DNA of 37,747 nucleotides from an uncultured Bacilli bacterium (GTDB lineage: Bacteria; Bacillota_I; Bacilli_A; RF39; UBA660). The stretch lies in assembly GCA_934162265.1 (NCBI GenBank), contig CAKPHZ010000014.1:1-37747 (forward strand), read 5' to 3'. The notes beneath the pieces were generated by a model, which had not been told where the DNA came from, ran no database searches, and was given only the letters and a program-made list of their open reading frames with translations. The position numbers were made by a program, and so were the translations under genes. Positions 1 to 8,295 of this stretch are shown in pieces (position 1 is the stretch's first letter; each line of letters starts with the position of its first letter).

Positions 1-78
1 TCTGGTATGACTCACTTTTATTTTAATAAAAATAGTGTAAGTGATTTTACTCACCAACACTATTTATTATAGAACCAG
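1..78. other. Structured non-coding segment, possible 3' end of an upstream transcript
   Basis: No gene is visible. The outer arms TCTGGT (1-6) and ACCAGA (74-79) can pair. AAATAGTGT (30-38) pairs with ACACTATTT (57-65), enclosing GTGA (41-44)/TCAC (51-54). An alternative pairing joins TCACTT (12-17) to AAGTGA (39-44). The rplI promoter lies downstream, so this would belong to an upstream transcript. Function unknown. Confidence 0.3.
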
Positions 79-110
79 AAAAAGCACTTTCTTGAACTGC
101 TTTTTCATTA
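79..110 (+). terminator. Intrinsic terminator ahead of rplI
   Basis: AAAAAGCA (79-86) pairs with TGCTTTTT (98-105) around an 11-nt loop, and the right arm ends in a T run. It separates an unseen upstream gene from the rplI promoter. The stem is AT-rich, so efficiency is uncertain. Confidence 0.5.
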
Positions 111-121
111 TAAAAAATTCC

Positions 122-150
122 TTTACTAAAAAGTACAATTATAGTATAAT
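122..150 (+). promoter_or_regulatory. Promoter for rplI-dnaB operon
   Basis: TTTACT (122-127), a 17-nt spacer, then a perfect TATAAT (145-150). The SD AAGGTGGG follows at 161-168, before the ATG at 175. Confidence 0.65.
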
Positions 151-174
151 TAGTAGCGTGAAGGTGGGATTTTT

Positions 175-612
175 ATGAAGGTTATTTTTATTAAAGATTT
201 AAAAAAACAAGGAAAAGTAAATGAAATTAAAGAAGTCAGTGATGGCTACGCAACAAACTATTTAATTAAAAATGGTTATGCCGTAAAATATACAAAAACA
301 AGTTCTGATATCTTAAATAAAGATTTAAAGAAAAAAGAACAAGAAGAAAAAGAAAATATTAAAAAAGCCGAAGAAATGAAAAAGAAATTAGAAGCACTAT
401 CTATTTCCTTTAAAGTTTCTTCTAACAAAGGAAAAGTCTTTGGAAGTATTAGTAGTAAACAAATAGGAGAAGAACTAAATAAAAAAGGAATAAAAATTGA
501 TAAAAAACAAATTTCTGCCCAAAATTTAAATACACTAGGAGTACATGAAGTAGAAATCAATTTACATAAAAAAGTAATTGCTAAATTACGAGTACAATTA
601 ATAGAGAAGTAG
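175..612 (+). CDS. rplI: 50S ribosomal protein bL9
   Basis: bL9 binds 23S rRNA near the base of the L1 stalk and helps maintain reading frame. The first 40 residues follow the family pattern (MKVIFIKDLKKQGK, then DGYATNYLI), which is the N-terminal globular domain. A Lys/Glu-rich connecting helix spans about residues 45-75, and a C-terminal domain ends in VIAKLRVQLIEK. The length of 145 aa is normal. The ATG at 175 has a strong SD (AAGGTGGG). The gene is first in an operon with dnaB 10 nt downstream, the classic rplI-dnaB neighbourhood near the replication origin in Bacilli. The identification is secure. Confidence 0.97.
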   Translation: MKVIFIKDLKKQGKVNEIKEVSDGYATNYLIKNGYAVKYTKTSSDILNKDLKKKEQEEKENIKKAEEMKKKLEALSISFKVSSNKGKVFGSISSKQIGEELNKKGIKIDKKQISAQNLNTLGVHEVEINLHKKVIAKLRVQLIEK

Positions 613-622
613 GTGATAATAC

Positions 623-1969
623 ATGGGACCAAATGGATTACCCAATAATATTGAAGCTGAAAAGGCATTAATAGGTTCTGCTTTTTGGTCCTATAATGCT
701 CTACAAAAGGTTTGTGAAGAAATAAATGAAGAAGCATTTTATTTAGATAGTAATAGTAGAATATTTTCAGTAATAAAATATTTATATCAAAATAAAAAAC
801 CAGTAGATGCCCCAACAGTAACAGCAGAAATTATCAACCGTGGTTGGCTAGTTCAAATTGGAGGCGTAGAATACTTAAATAGCGTTATCGAAAGTGTAGC
901 AACTGGCGCCAATGTAGAGTATTATATTGATACAGTAGCAGAAAAGTTTACACTTCGTCGAATGATAGAAGCAGCAACAGCAATTATTACAAATGCCAAC
1001 AAAACAGATATTAATTTAAGTGAAGTTGTAGAAGATGCCGAAAAAAGTATTTTAAATATATCCAAACTAAGAAAGACAAGTGAATTTAGAAACATTAAAG
1101 AGGTTCTAGAAAAAGCCCAAAACGACTTAGAAACATTAGCTAAAAATAAAGGAAGAGTTACAGGACTAACAACAGGATTAGTAGATTTAGATAATTTAAC
1201 AAACGGATTTAGTCCAACACAATTAATTATCGTAGCTGCAAGACCTGCCGTAGGTAAAACTGCTTTTGCCTTAAATATAGCTTGTGCAGCCGCAAAAAGT
1301 ACAAAGAAAAATATTGCTGTGTTCTCTCTAGAAATGCCAGCAGAACAATTAATTATGAGAATGATTAGTTCCCTTGGACAAGTAGATAATAAAAAATTAC
1401 AAACAGGACGTTTAGAAAACGAAGATTGGCGTCGGATTAACGAAGCAATTAGCCAACTTGCAGATACCAATATTTATTTTCATGATGCAGGTGGTGTAAC
1501 AGCAAGTGAAATAAAAGCAAAGTGTAGAAGATTATCAACTCAAGGAGAAGGACTAGGCTTAGTAATTATCGATTATCTACAATTAATTGACTCCTCAGCA
1601 AAATATTCAGGAAGTAGACAACAAGAAGTATCAGAAATTTCAAGAAGTTTAAAGACTATGGCTTTAGAACTAGAAGTTCCAGTCATTGCCTTATCTCAAT
1701 TGTCGAGAAGTGTAGAAAAAAGAGAAGACAAAAAACCAGTTTTATCCGATTTAAGAGAATCAGGATCAATCGAACAGGATGCAGATATCGTAGCAGCACT
1801 CCATGCCCCAGATGTAGAAGCACCACCAGATGATAATCTACCAGTTCCTATCCAACTAATTATTCTAAAACACAGAAATGGACCAATAGCAACAATTGAT
1901 ATGCTATTTAAGAAAAAAACTTCAACCTTTCTGTCGATAAAGAAAGAAGGCGATAGAAATGCCGGATAG
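623..1969 (+). CDS. dnaB: Replicative DNA helicase DnaB
   Basis: Hexameric 5'-3' helicase that unwinds the replication fork and recruits primase (called DnaC in Bacillus subtilis). The N-terminal primase-interaction domain covers about residues 5-105, starting LPNNIEAEKALIGS. The RecA-like motor follows a linker. Walker A is ARPAVGKT (206-213), where many DnaBs have RPSMGKT. Walker B is in LVIIDYLQL, followed by the SRQQEVSEISRSLK motif and the DLRESGSIEQDAD motif. The length of 448 aa is typical. The SD AGGTGAT lies just upstream of the ATG. The last 11 nt overlap the next gene, so translation of the peptidase is probably coupled. No intein or frameshift is seen. Confidence 0.97.
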   Translation: MGPNGLPNNIEAEKALIGSAFWSYNALQKVCEEINEEAFYLDSNSRIFSVIKYLYQNKKPVDAPTVTAEIINRGWLVQIGGVEYLNSVIESVATGANVEYYIDTVAEKFTLRRMIEAATAIITNANKTDINLSEVVEDAEKSILNISKLRKTSEFRNIKEVLEKAQNDLETLAKNKGRVTGLTTGLVDLDNLTNGFSPTQLIIVAARPAVGKTAFALNIACAAAKSTKKNIAVFSLEMPAEQLIMRMISSLGQVDNKKLQTGRLENEDWRRINEAISQLADTNIYFHDAGGVTASEIKAKCRRLSTQGEGLGLVIIDYLQLIDSSAKYSGSRQQEVSEISRSLKTMALELEVPVIALSQLSRSVEKREDKKPVLSDLRESGSIEQDADIVAALHAPDVEAPPDDNLPVPIQLIILKHRNGPIATIDMLFKKKTSTFLSIKKEGDRNAG

Positions 1970-3479
1970 TCATTTTAGAGCATCATACGTATTAGTAATA
2001 ATATTATTAGGAATATTAGTATTTGCTCTAGGATTTACTCATTATAGTACTAAAAATCCACAAAATGTATACCAAATATATATTGATGGAGAAATCATTG
2101 GTACAGTAGAAAGTAAGACAGGTTTTGAAGAATTTATCAATAAAAAAGAAGAATTCATCAAGAAAAAGTATGGTGTAAAAAAAGTAGAAGTACCAAACGG
2201 GGTAATGATTAAAGAAGTGACAACTTATAATAAAAATATTGATAGCAATGAAGAAGTATACAAAAGAATAGTCAAGAAAAAACAATTTACCATTAAAGGG
2301 GTAGCCATTACAATAAAAAATAAAAAAGAAAAAAATTATAAAACAAAATATATTTATGTTTTAAATAAAAAAATATTTGATGATGCAATTACTCAATTAA
2401 TAAAATCTTTTGTAAATGAAGATGATTATAAAAGTTATATGGAAAGTACACAAAAAGAAATTGTAGATACAGGAAAAGTAATTAAAGATATCTCTATTGC
2501 AGAAGATATTACATATAAATCATCTTATATTTCTATCGATAAAGAAATCTTTACTGATTCTAGTACACTAGCAAAATATTTATTATACGGAACAACAAAA
2601 AAACAATCTACTTATCAAGTACAAGAAGGAGATACTATTGAAACTGTTGCTAACGCTAATAAACTAAATGTCCAAGAATTCTTAATAGCAAATTCTAACT
2701 TCAAAAGTGAAAATGCACTACTTTATACAGGACAAGAAGTAAATGTAGGATTAATTAATCCATTAATTAGCGTAGTAGTAGAAATCAATGGCGTAAGTGA
2801 TGAAGAAAAAAACTATATAGTTAATGTTCAATATGACACTAACCAAGTACAAGGTGTAGAATACGTAAAACAAGAAGGAGAAAATGGATTATATCGAGTT
2901 AGTAGAGAATATGAGTATATCAATGGACAATTATCAGATACCATTAACTTAAATACAATAGAATTAAAACCAAGTGTAGATAAAATTATTGTGAAAGGTT
3001 CTAAAGAAATTCCTCATGTTGCTGATCTTTCTCACTGGGCATGGCCGACAGATACACCATACACAATTACCACATATTTTGGTTATCGTTGGGGAAGTAT
3101 GCATGCAGCTCTAGATATTTATGGACCAGGATATGGCTCTAATATTTATGCAGCAAACAATGGAACAGTTGTAGAAACAAAAGGTGGTTGTATCCCAGGA
3201 AATATTTCATGTAATGGAAGACAAGGAAACTATATTTTAATTAACCATAATGCAGGAAATTATTATACTCAATATATGCATTTATCCACAATATTAGTAA
3301 AAGCCGGTCAAGTCGTAAGCAGAGGACAAAAAATAGCAACCATGGGAAATACTGGAGAAGTATATCCAACACCAAATTCATCTAGTCCTTACAGTGGAAC
3401 TCATTTACACTTTGCGACATGGAGAGGATATCCACACCGCGGTGGAACTCCATTCGATCCATTTACACTATATCGATGA
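1959..3479 (+). CDS. Membrane-anchored M23 peptidase with LysM and G5 domains
   Basis: Probable cell-wall endopeptidase that cleaves peptidoglycan cross-bridges outside the membrane. An N-terminal hydrophobic segment (about residues 9-26) acts as signal anchor. A Lys-rich extracellular region leads to a LysM domain (about 219-262, starting YQVQEGDTIETVANANKLN), a G5-like domain (about 268-345) and a C-terminal M23 domain (about 368-500). Zinc ligands are visible as H382 and D386 (HAALD) and in HLHF (H482, H484), with a further catalytic-type His in QYMHLS. HxGxD is usual; here the Gly is Ala. The start overlaps dnaB by 11 nt and the stop overlaps walJ (ATGA), so it sits in the rplI operon. 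The activity is inferred from intact motifs; the cleaved bond is unknown. Confidence 0.88.
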   Translation: MPDSHFRASYVLVIILLGILVFALGFTHYSTKNPQNVYQIYIDGEIIGTVESKTGFEEFINKKEEFIKKKYGVKKVEVPNGVMIKEVTTYNKNIDSNEEVYKRIVKKKQFTIKGVAITIKNKKEKNYKTKYIYVLNKKIFDDAITQLIKSFVNEDDYKSYMESTQKEIVDTGKVIKDISIAEDITYKSSYISIDKEIFTDSSTLAKYLLYGTTKKQSTYQVQEGDTIETVANANKLNVQEFLIANSNFKSENALLYTGQEVNVGLINPLISVVVEINGVSDEEKNYIVNVQYDTNQVQGVEYVKQEGENGLYRVSREYEYINGQLSDTINLNTIELKPSVDKIIVKGSKEIPHVADLSHWAWPTDTPYTITTYFGYRWGSMHAALDIYGPGYGSNIYAANNGTVVETKGGCIPGNISCNGRQGNYILINHNAGNYYTQYMHLSTILVKAGQVVSRGQKIATMGNTGEVYPTPNSSSPYSGTHLHFATWRGYPHRGGTPFDPFTLYR

Positions 3480-4237
3480 AAGCAATCGTATTATCATCAG
3501 GTAGTAAAGGAAACACTACCTATATAGAGTGTAATGGAACAAAAATATTAATTGATCTAGGAAATACTTGTAAATATGTTAAAGAAAAATTAAGTACTTT
3601 ACAAATAAACGCGGAAGACCTAGACGCCATTTTAATCACTCATACTCATGTAGATCATGTCAAAGGCCTAAAAGTATTCCAAAAAAAATATCATACAAAA
3701 GTCTATTTAACAGAAAAAATGCATGAAGAAATAGATTACATTGACAATTACCAAATTATTGACAACCACGGAGACTTTCAAATGAATAACTTAACTATTC
3801 ATGTATTAAAAACAAGTCACGATACCACTGATTCCGTAGGCTATGTTATAGAAGGAGAGCAAAAAAGTGTTGTATATATAACAGATACAGGCTATATCAA
3901 TCAAAAATATTTTCCTCTCCTTACCAACAAAGAAATTTATATCATGGAAAGTAATCACGATATCGAAATGCTGAATCATAGCTCATATCCCTTTAAAGTA
4001 AGACAAAGAATATTAGGAGATAAAGGCCATTTATCAAATTATGACTCAGCAAGGTATCTTTCTACATTTATAGGAGAAAATACCAAATATATCTTACTTG
4101 CTCACTTATCCCATGAAAATAACACAGAATCCTTAGCCTATGAAACATTAAACAATAGATTAAAAGAAAATCATCAAAAGGTAGAAAAAATTATCATCAC
4201 CAAACAAGATGAAGAATCAGAGGAGGTCTTTGTATGA
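3476..4237 (+). CDS. walJ: WalJ/YycJ-type metallo-beta-lactamase-fold hydrolase
   Basis: Cytoplasmic MBL-fold nuclease-like protein. The family is linked to the WalRK cell-wall regulatory locus and to coordination of division and replication. It begins MKAIVLSSGSKGNTTYIE, a hallmark of YycJ, and carries the metal motif HTHVDH (about residues 56-61). Further ligand candidates are in KTSHDTTDS, ITDTGYI and LAHLSHEN. The length is 253 aa. An upstream extension of the frame exists, but the ATG at 3476 overlaps the preceding stop as ATGA and matches the family start, so I chose it; it has no SD and must be coupled. The neighbouring rlmH preserves the walJ-rlmH order of Bacillus, but walRKHI are absent from this window. 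Confidence 0.9.
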   Translation: MKAIVLSSGSKGNTTYIECNGTKILIDLGNTCKYVKEKLSTLQINAEDLDAILITHTHVDHVKGLKVFQKKYHTKVYLTEKMHEEIDYIDNYQIIDNHGDFQMNNLTIHVLKTSHDTTDSVGYVIEGEQKSVVYITDTGYINQKYFPLLTNKEIYIMESNHDIEMLNHSSYPFKVRQRILGDKGHLSNYDSARYLSTFIGENTKYILLAHLSHENNTESLAYETLNNRLKENHQKVEKIIITKQDEESEEVFV

Positions 4238-4668
4238 TAAAAATATTATGTATAGGAAAAATTAAAGAACCCTTTTATCAAGACGCTATTAACGAATATC
4301 AAAAAAGATTAAAAAAATATCATAAAGTTATCATCGAAGAATTACCAGACTCAAATAAACAAAAAGAAGAAGAACTTTTATTAAAAAAAATCAACACAAA
4401 AGATTACAATATTGTTTTAGATATTGAAGGAAAAATGCTAAATTCTATCGAACTTTCTAGTCATATTGATAAAACATTTCAAATAAACTCCAATATTACT
4501 TTTATCATAGGAGGTAGTGATGGACTAACAGAGAAAGTAAAAGAGATAGCAGACTTTAAATTATCTTTTTCAAAACTAACTTTTCCTCATCAATTATTTA
4601 GAGTAATTCTTCTAGAACAAATTTATAGAAGTTTTAAAATACTGAATCATGAAACTTACCACAAATAA
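4234..4668 (+). CDS. rlmH: 23S rRNA (pseudouridine-1915-N3) methyltransferase RlmH
   Basis: SPOUT-family methyltransferase that uses S-adenosylmethionine to methylate pseudouridine 1915 in helix 69 of 23S rRNA on assembled ribosomes. The knotted cofactor site is recognisable as FIIGGSDGL (about residues 90-98). The protein ends in the diagnostic HETYHK. At 144 aa it is slightly shorter than the usual 155-159. The ATG overlaps the walJ stop (ATGA) and has the SD GAGGAGG inside walJ. It is the last member of the rplI operon, or is co-transcribed with the antiporter 26 nt downstream. Confidence 0.95.
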   Translation: MIKILCIGKIKEPFYQDAINEYQKRLKKYHKVIIEELPDSNKQKEEELLLKKINTKDYNIVLDIEGKMLNSIELSSHIDKTFQINSNITFIIGGSDGLTEKVKEIADFKLSFSKLTFPHQLFRVILLEQIYRSFKILNHETYHK

Positions 4669-4694
4669 AAATTTTTCTAAAGAAAGGAGTTTAT

Positions 4695-5645
4695 ATGTTT
4701 ATTAATTTAATATTATTAATTATAGGATTTATCATTTTAATTAAAGGAGCAGACATTTTTGTAGATGGTGCATCCGCTGTAGCAGGAAACTTTAAAATAT
4801 CAAAAATGCTAATAGGATTAACTATCGTAGCTTTTGGAACAAGTGCTCCAGAACTTGCCGTTAGCATAAAGTCCCTTCTATCAGGAAGTGGAGATATCGT
4901 ATTAGGAAATGTTATAGGAAGTAATATCTTAAATATTCTTCTTATCTTAGGAGTAAGTGCAATGTTCCATTCTCTTAGTGTAAAAAATAATACCGTAAAA
5001 AAAGAATTACCAATTACTATCTTAATTACAACTCTCTTTGCTGTATTATTATCAGATAATCTCATTAATCATACAAAAGATAATTTTACTAGAGGAGATG
5101 GAATAACTTTAATTTTATTCTTCTTTGTCTTTATCTATTATCTAATTAGTATGGCAAGAAAAAAGATAGACATTGATGATAAAACAGAATATATGCCTCT
5201 ATCTAAAGCCTTTATTTTTACTGCTATTGGATTAATTTCAATCATTTTAGGAAGCAATCTTGTAGTAGATCATGCCTCTAACTTAGCAAAATTATTAGGA
5301 ATTAGTGAAAAATTAATTGCCCTAACTATAATAGCCCTAGGAACATCTCTTCCTGAATTAGTAACATCAGTTATGGCAACAAGAAAAGGAGAGTATGACA
5401 TTGCTATTGGAAATGTTGTAGGAAGTAATATCTTTAATATCGGTATAGTAACAGGAATTCCAGTTGCCATCTTAGGAGGAATATCCAAAGTTTCCTTTAA
5501 TCAAATCGATTTATTCATCATGTTACTTTCTGTTATTCTATTATTTGTCTTCTCTTATAAAAATCAAAAAATTACCAAAAAAGAGGGAATTATCTTCTTA
5601 ATTTTATTTGTTATCTATTATAGTTATGTAATATATATAGGTTAA
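4695..5645 (+). CDS. CaCA-family sodium/calcium antiporter (YrbG-like)
   Basis: Integral membrane cation/Ca2+ exchanger of 316 aa with about ten hydrophobic segments. The two inverted alpha-repeats that form the ion path are clear. The first contains FGTSAPELAVS followed by GNVIGSNILNI; the second contains LGTSLPELVTS followed by GNVVGSNIFNI. Their acidic residues (APEL, LPEL) and the GNVxGSN motifs are the family's cation-binding elements. The SD AAAGGAG precedes the ATG. The gene ends at a good terminator. Substrate (Ca2+ with Na+ or H+) is inferred from the family, and physiological direction cannot be read from sequence. Confidence 0.92.
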   Translation: MFINLILLIIGFIILIKGADIFVDGASAVAGNFKISKMLIGLTIVAFGTSAPELAVSIKSLLSGSGDIVLGNVIGSNILNILLILGVSAMFHSLSVKNNTVKKELPITILITTLFAVLLSDNLINHTKDNFTRGDGITLILFFFVFIYYLISMARKKIDIDDKTEYMPLSKAFIFTAIGLISIILGSNLVVDHASNLAKLLGISEKLIALTIIALGTSLPELVTSVMATRKGEYDIAIGNVVGSNIFNIGIVTGIPVAILGGISKVSFNQIDLFIMLLSVILLFVFSYKNQKITKKEGIIFLILFVIYYSYVIYIG

Positions 5646-5649
5646 ATCT

Positions 5650-5680
5650 AAAGAAGTATTGTTCTTCTTTTTTCTTTTTC
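5650..5680 (+). terminator. Intrinsic terminator after cation antiporter
   Basis: AAAGAAG (5650-5656) pairs with CTTCTTT (5664-5670) around a 7-nt loop, followed by a T-rich tract to 5679. Confidence 0.7.
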
Positions 5681-5736
5681 TTAAAATACTGAATGAGAAT
5701 AAGACAACAAGATAAAGATTTTACCAGAAATTAGCA

Positions 5737-5750
5737 CGAACAAATGTACG
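5737..5750 (+). promoter_or_regulatory. LexA/DinR SOS box of recA
   Basis: CGAACAAATGTACG matches the Gram-positive SOS box pattern CGAAC-N4-GTTCG with one mismatch in the right arm. It ends 8 nt upstream of the recA -35 element. This is where a LexA repressor would block recA until DNA damage. lexA itself is not in the window. Confidence 0.75.
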
Positions 5751-5758
5751 GTAAAATG

Positions 5759-5787
5759 TTGACAAAGTAATATTAGTAGTTTATAAT
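5759..5787 (+). promoter_or_regulatory. Consensus promoter of recA
   Basis: A perfect TTGACA (5759-5764), 17-nt spacer and perfect TATAAT (5782-5787). The SD AAAGGAG follows, ahead of the ATG at 5818. The near-ideal strength fits a gene held down by the adjacent LexA box. Confidence 0.88.
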
Positions 5788-5817
5788 AAACACGTACAGT
5801 GAGTAAAGGAGATAAAC

Positions 5818-6882
5818 ATGAGTAAAATATTAGAAAAAGACAAAGCTTTAGCCCAAGTAATGGCCGATATTGAAAAACAATTTGGTAAAGGATCAATTAT
5901 GAAATTAGGAGAACAGGAAAATGCTGAAGTAGAAGTAAGTAAAAGTGGATCTTTAGCACTAGATATTGCTTTAGGAGTAGGAGGATATCCTAAAGGAAGA
6001 ATTGTTGAAATTTATGGTCCAGAATCTTCAGGAAAAACCACTTTTGCCCTTCACGCAATTGCTGAAGTTCAAAAAGAAGGAGGTAGAGCAGCCTTTATTG
6101 ACGCAGAACACTCTGTTGATCCTGTCTATGCTGAGGCACTAGGAGTAGATATAGATGAATTATTATTGTCACAGCCAGATACAGGAGAACAAGCATTAGA
6201 AATTTGTGATGCTCTAGTAAAAAGTGAAGCAATAAATATTATTGTCATTGACTCTGTAGCAGCTTTAGTTCCCCAAGCAGAAATTGATGGAGAAATGGGA
6301 GATTCTCATGTTGGCTTACAAGCAAGATTAATGAGCCAAGCCCTAAGAAAATTATCCGGTTCAATTAGTAAAACTAACACGATTGTTATATTTATTAATC
6401 AATTAAGAGAAAAAGTAGGTGTCATGTTCGGAAATCCAGAAACAACACCAGGAGGAAAAGCCTTGAAGTATTATTCTTCTGTACGTCTAGACATTAGAAG
6501 AGGAGAACAATTAAAACAAGGAACAGATATCGTAGGTAATTCTACCAAAATAAAAGTCGTAAAAAACAAAGTAGCGCCACCTTTCAAAACAGCTGTTGTA
6601 GATATTATGTATGGAACAGGAATATCTCATGAAGGAGAAGTATTAGATTTAGCAACAGAAGCAGGAATCGTCGAAAAAAGTGGAGCTTGGTATGCTTATA
6701 AAGAGAATAAAATAGGTCAAGGAAAAGAAAACGCTAAAGTATATCTAACCAAAAATCCAGAAATATTAAAGGAAATAGAAGACCAAGTAAGAGAATGCTA
6801 TGGAATAGATAAAAAAGAAAAAGGAAAAAAAGAAAAAAAGGAAAAAGTTACCAAAAAAGAAGAAAAGAAAGAAGAAAAATAA
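5818..6882 (+). CDS. recA: Recombinase RecA
   Basis: ATP-dependent strand-exchange recombinase and SOS co-protease. Walker A is GPESSGKT (67-74). The core continues with FIDAEHSVDPVYAEALGVD, a Walker B in IIVIDSVAALVP, the L1 DNA-binding loop (GEMGDSHVGLQARLMSQALRK region) and L2 near FINQLREKVGVMFGNPETTPGG. The length of 354 aa is normal. The oddity is the C-terminal tail: the last 23 residues are almost only Lys and Glu, about 13 Lys to 7 Glu, so it is net basic, whereas the regulatory tail of many RecAs is acidic. The gene is monocistronic, with an SOS box, a consensus promoter and its own terminator. Confidence 0.98.
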   Translation: MSKILEKDKALAQVMADIEKQFGKGSIMKLGEQENAEVEVSKSGSLALDIALGVGGYPKGRIVEIYGPESSGKTTFALHAIAEVQKEGGRAAFIDAEHSVDPVYAEALGVDIDELLLSQPDTGEQALEICDALVKSEAINIIVIDSVAALVPQAEIDGEMGDSHVGLQARLMSQALRKLSGSISKTNTIVIFINQLREKVGVMFGNPETTPGGKALKYYSSVRLDIRRGEQLKQGTDIVGNSTKIKVVKNKVAPPFKTAVVDIMYGTGISHEGEVLDLATEAGIVEKSGAWYAYKENKIGQGKENAKVYLTKNPEILKEIEDQVRECYGIDKKEKGKKEKKEKVTKKEEKKEEK

Positions 6883-6912
6883 AACTGATGGAAAAAATCA
6901 GTTCTTTTCTTT
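6883..6912 (+). terminator. Intrinsic terminator of recA
   Basis: AACTGAT (6883-6889) pairs with ATCAGTT (6897-6903) around a 7-nt loop, followed by CTTTTCTTT. Confidence 0.75.
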
Positions 6913-6968
6913 AATAAAGACTAAAACAAAAGCAAAAGAAAATATAAGTATTATAATCATATAACTTA

Positions 6969-6977
6969 TGTTATAAT
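6969..6977 (+). promoter_or_regulatory. Extended -10 promoter of ftsY
   Basis: TGTTATAAT is an extended -10 (TGn + TATAAT at 6972-6977). The -35 at the 17-nt position (TATTAT, 6949-6954) is poor. The SD region GAGGAAA precedes the ATG at 7003. Confidence 0.6.
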
Positions 6978-7002
6978 AAACATATAGAAATGAGGAAATA
7001 AA

Positions 7003-7971
7003 ATGGGACTATTTGACAAAATAAAAAAAGCATTTACCACAAATAAAACAGAAGCAGTAGAAAAATACGACAAAGGACTAGAAAAAACGAGAAAAGAATT
7101 TGTCTCTCAATTATCTAACTTAAGTAAAAAATATAAAAATATTGATGAAAATTATTTCGAAGAATTAGAAGATATCTTAATTATGGCAGATATTGGTGTA
7201 GATACTGTAATGAAATTTGTAGAACTATTAAGAAAAAGAGTAAAGACAGAAAAAATAGAAGATGCCAGTAAGTTAAAAGATATCATCATTGATGAATTAT
7301 TTATTATGTATGTAGGCAATGATATATTAGACAGTAAAATTCATTATGCAGAAGAAGGCCCAACAGTAATATTGTTTGTCGGAGTAAACGGAGTAGGAAA
7401 AACAACAACCATAGGAAAATTTGCTCATCAATTAAAAGAACAAGGAAAGAAAGTAATGTTAGTAGCAGGAGATACATTTAGAGCAGGAGCTATTGAACAA
7501 TTAGAAGAATGGGGAGAAAGGGTTGGCACAACAGTAATATCTTCAACCTCAAAAGATCCTTCTAGCGTCATGTATGATGGACTAGAAAAAGCCGTAAAAG
7601 AAGATTATGATGTTGTTTTAATAGATACAGCAGGAAGACTTCAAAATAAAGAAAATCTAATGAGAGAACTAGAAAAAGTCAATCGTGTAATTCAAAAAAT
7701 TATACCAACCGCTCCTCATGAAACACTTTTAGTTATTGACGCAACAACAGGACAAAATGGAATTAGCCAAGCTAAAAGTTTTAAAGAAATCACAAATATT
7801 ACAGGTATTGTCTTAACCAAATTAGATGGAACAGCCAAAGGAGGCATTGTTTTAGCAATTAAAGAATCTGTAGCTCTTCCAGTTAAATATGTAGGATTAG
7901 GAGAAGGAATGGATGATTTAGAAAAATTTGATATTGAAAAATATATTTATGGATTATTTAAAGATTTGTAG
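7003..7971 (+). CDS. ftsY: Signal recognition particle receptor FtsY
   Basis: SRP GTPase that docks ribosome-SRP complexes at the membrane for co-translational insertion. The N-terminal charged A region is short (about 30 residues). The N domain helical bundle covers about 35-115 and the G domain follows. P-loop GVNGVGKT is at 127-134, with DTFRAGA, DTAGRLQNKENLM (G3), the G4 motif TKLDGTAKGG and a GLGEGMDDL end motif. The length of 322 aa is close to the minimal FtsY of Gram-positives. YlxM follows within 10 nt, preserving part of the Bacillus ftsY-ylxM-ffh cluster, but ffh is not in the window. Confidence 0.97.
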   Translation: MGLFDKIKKAFTTNKTEAVEKYDKGLEKTRKEFVSQLSNLSKKYKNIDENYFEELEDILIMADIGVDTVMKFVELLRKRVKTEKIEDASKLKDIIIDELFIMYVGNDILDSKIHYAEEGPTVILFVGVNGVGKTTTIGKFAHQLKEQGKKVMLVAGDTFRAGAIEQLEEWGERVGTTVISSTSKDPSSVMYDGLEKAVKEDYDVVLIDTAGRLQNKENLMRELEKVNRVIQKIIPTAPHETLLVIDATTGQNGISQAKSFKEITNITGIVLTKLDGTAKGGIVLAIKESVALPVKYVGLGEGMDDLEKFDIEKYIYGLFKDL

Positions 7972-7980
7972 GTGATATTT

Positions 7981-8295
7981 TTGGAAAAAAGAGATTACTT
8001 AATTATCCTATATGATTTATATGGAGAACTTTTAAATGATAAGCAACAACAATATTTTGAAGAATATTATTTTAATAATCTTTCTTTAGGAGAAATCAGT
8101 GAAAACTTAAATATCAGTAGAAATGCTGTTCATAAAAGTTTACAAAGTATAGAAGAAAAATTACAATTTTATGAAGAAAAATTAAAACTATACAAAAAAA
8201 GCAAAATAATTTATGATATAATAGAGAAAGAAAGTAGCCAAGAGATAAAGAAAATCTTAAAGGAGATGATCTTAGAAGATGAAATACATAGATGA
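7981..8295 (+). CDS. ylxM: YlxM-family SRP-associated helix-turn-helix protein
   Basis: UPF0122/YlxM protein, a sigma-factor-like HTH protein linked to the signal recognition particle. In streptococci it binds Ffh and scRNA. The hallmark segment LNDKQQQYFEEYYFNNLSLG and the HTH portion EISENLNISRNAVHKSLQ (about residues 35-55) are present. A coiled-coil-like Lys/Glu-rich C-terminus follows. I chose TTG at 7981 because AGGTGA ends 5 nt upstream and the protein then begins MEKRDYL, as in the family. A GTG at 7972 lies inside the SD and is unlikely. The gene is 9 nt after ftsY. Confidence 0.88.
   Translation: MEKRDYLIILYDLYGELLNDKQQQYFEEYYFNNLSLGEISENLNISRNAVHKSLQSIEEKLQFYEEKLKLYKKSKIIYDIIEKESSQEIKKILKEMILEDEIHR

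Noticed and set aside
276..815. Minus-strand frame opposite rplI and dnaB
   Set aside because: It is a shadow of two secure genes and has no SD or promoter.
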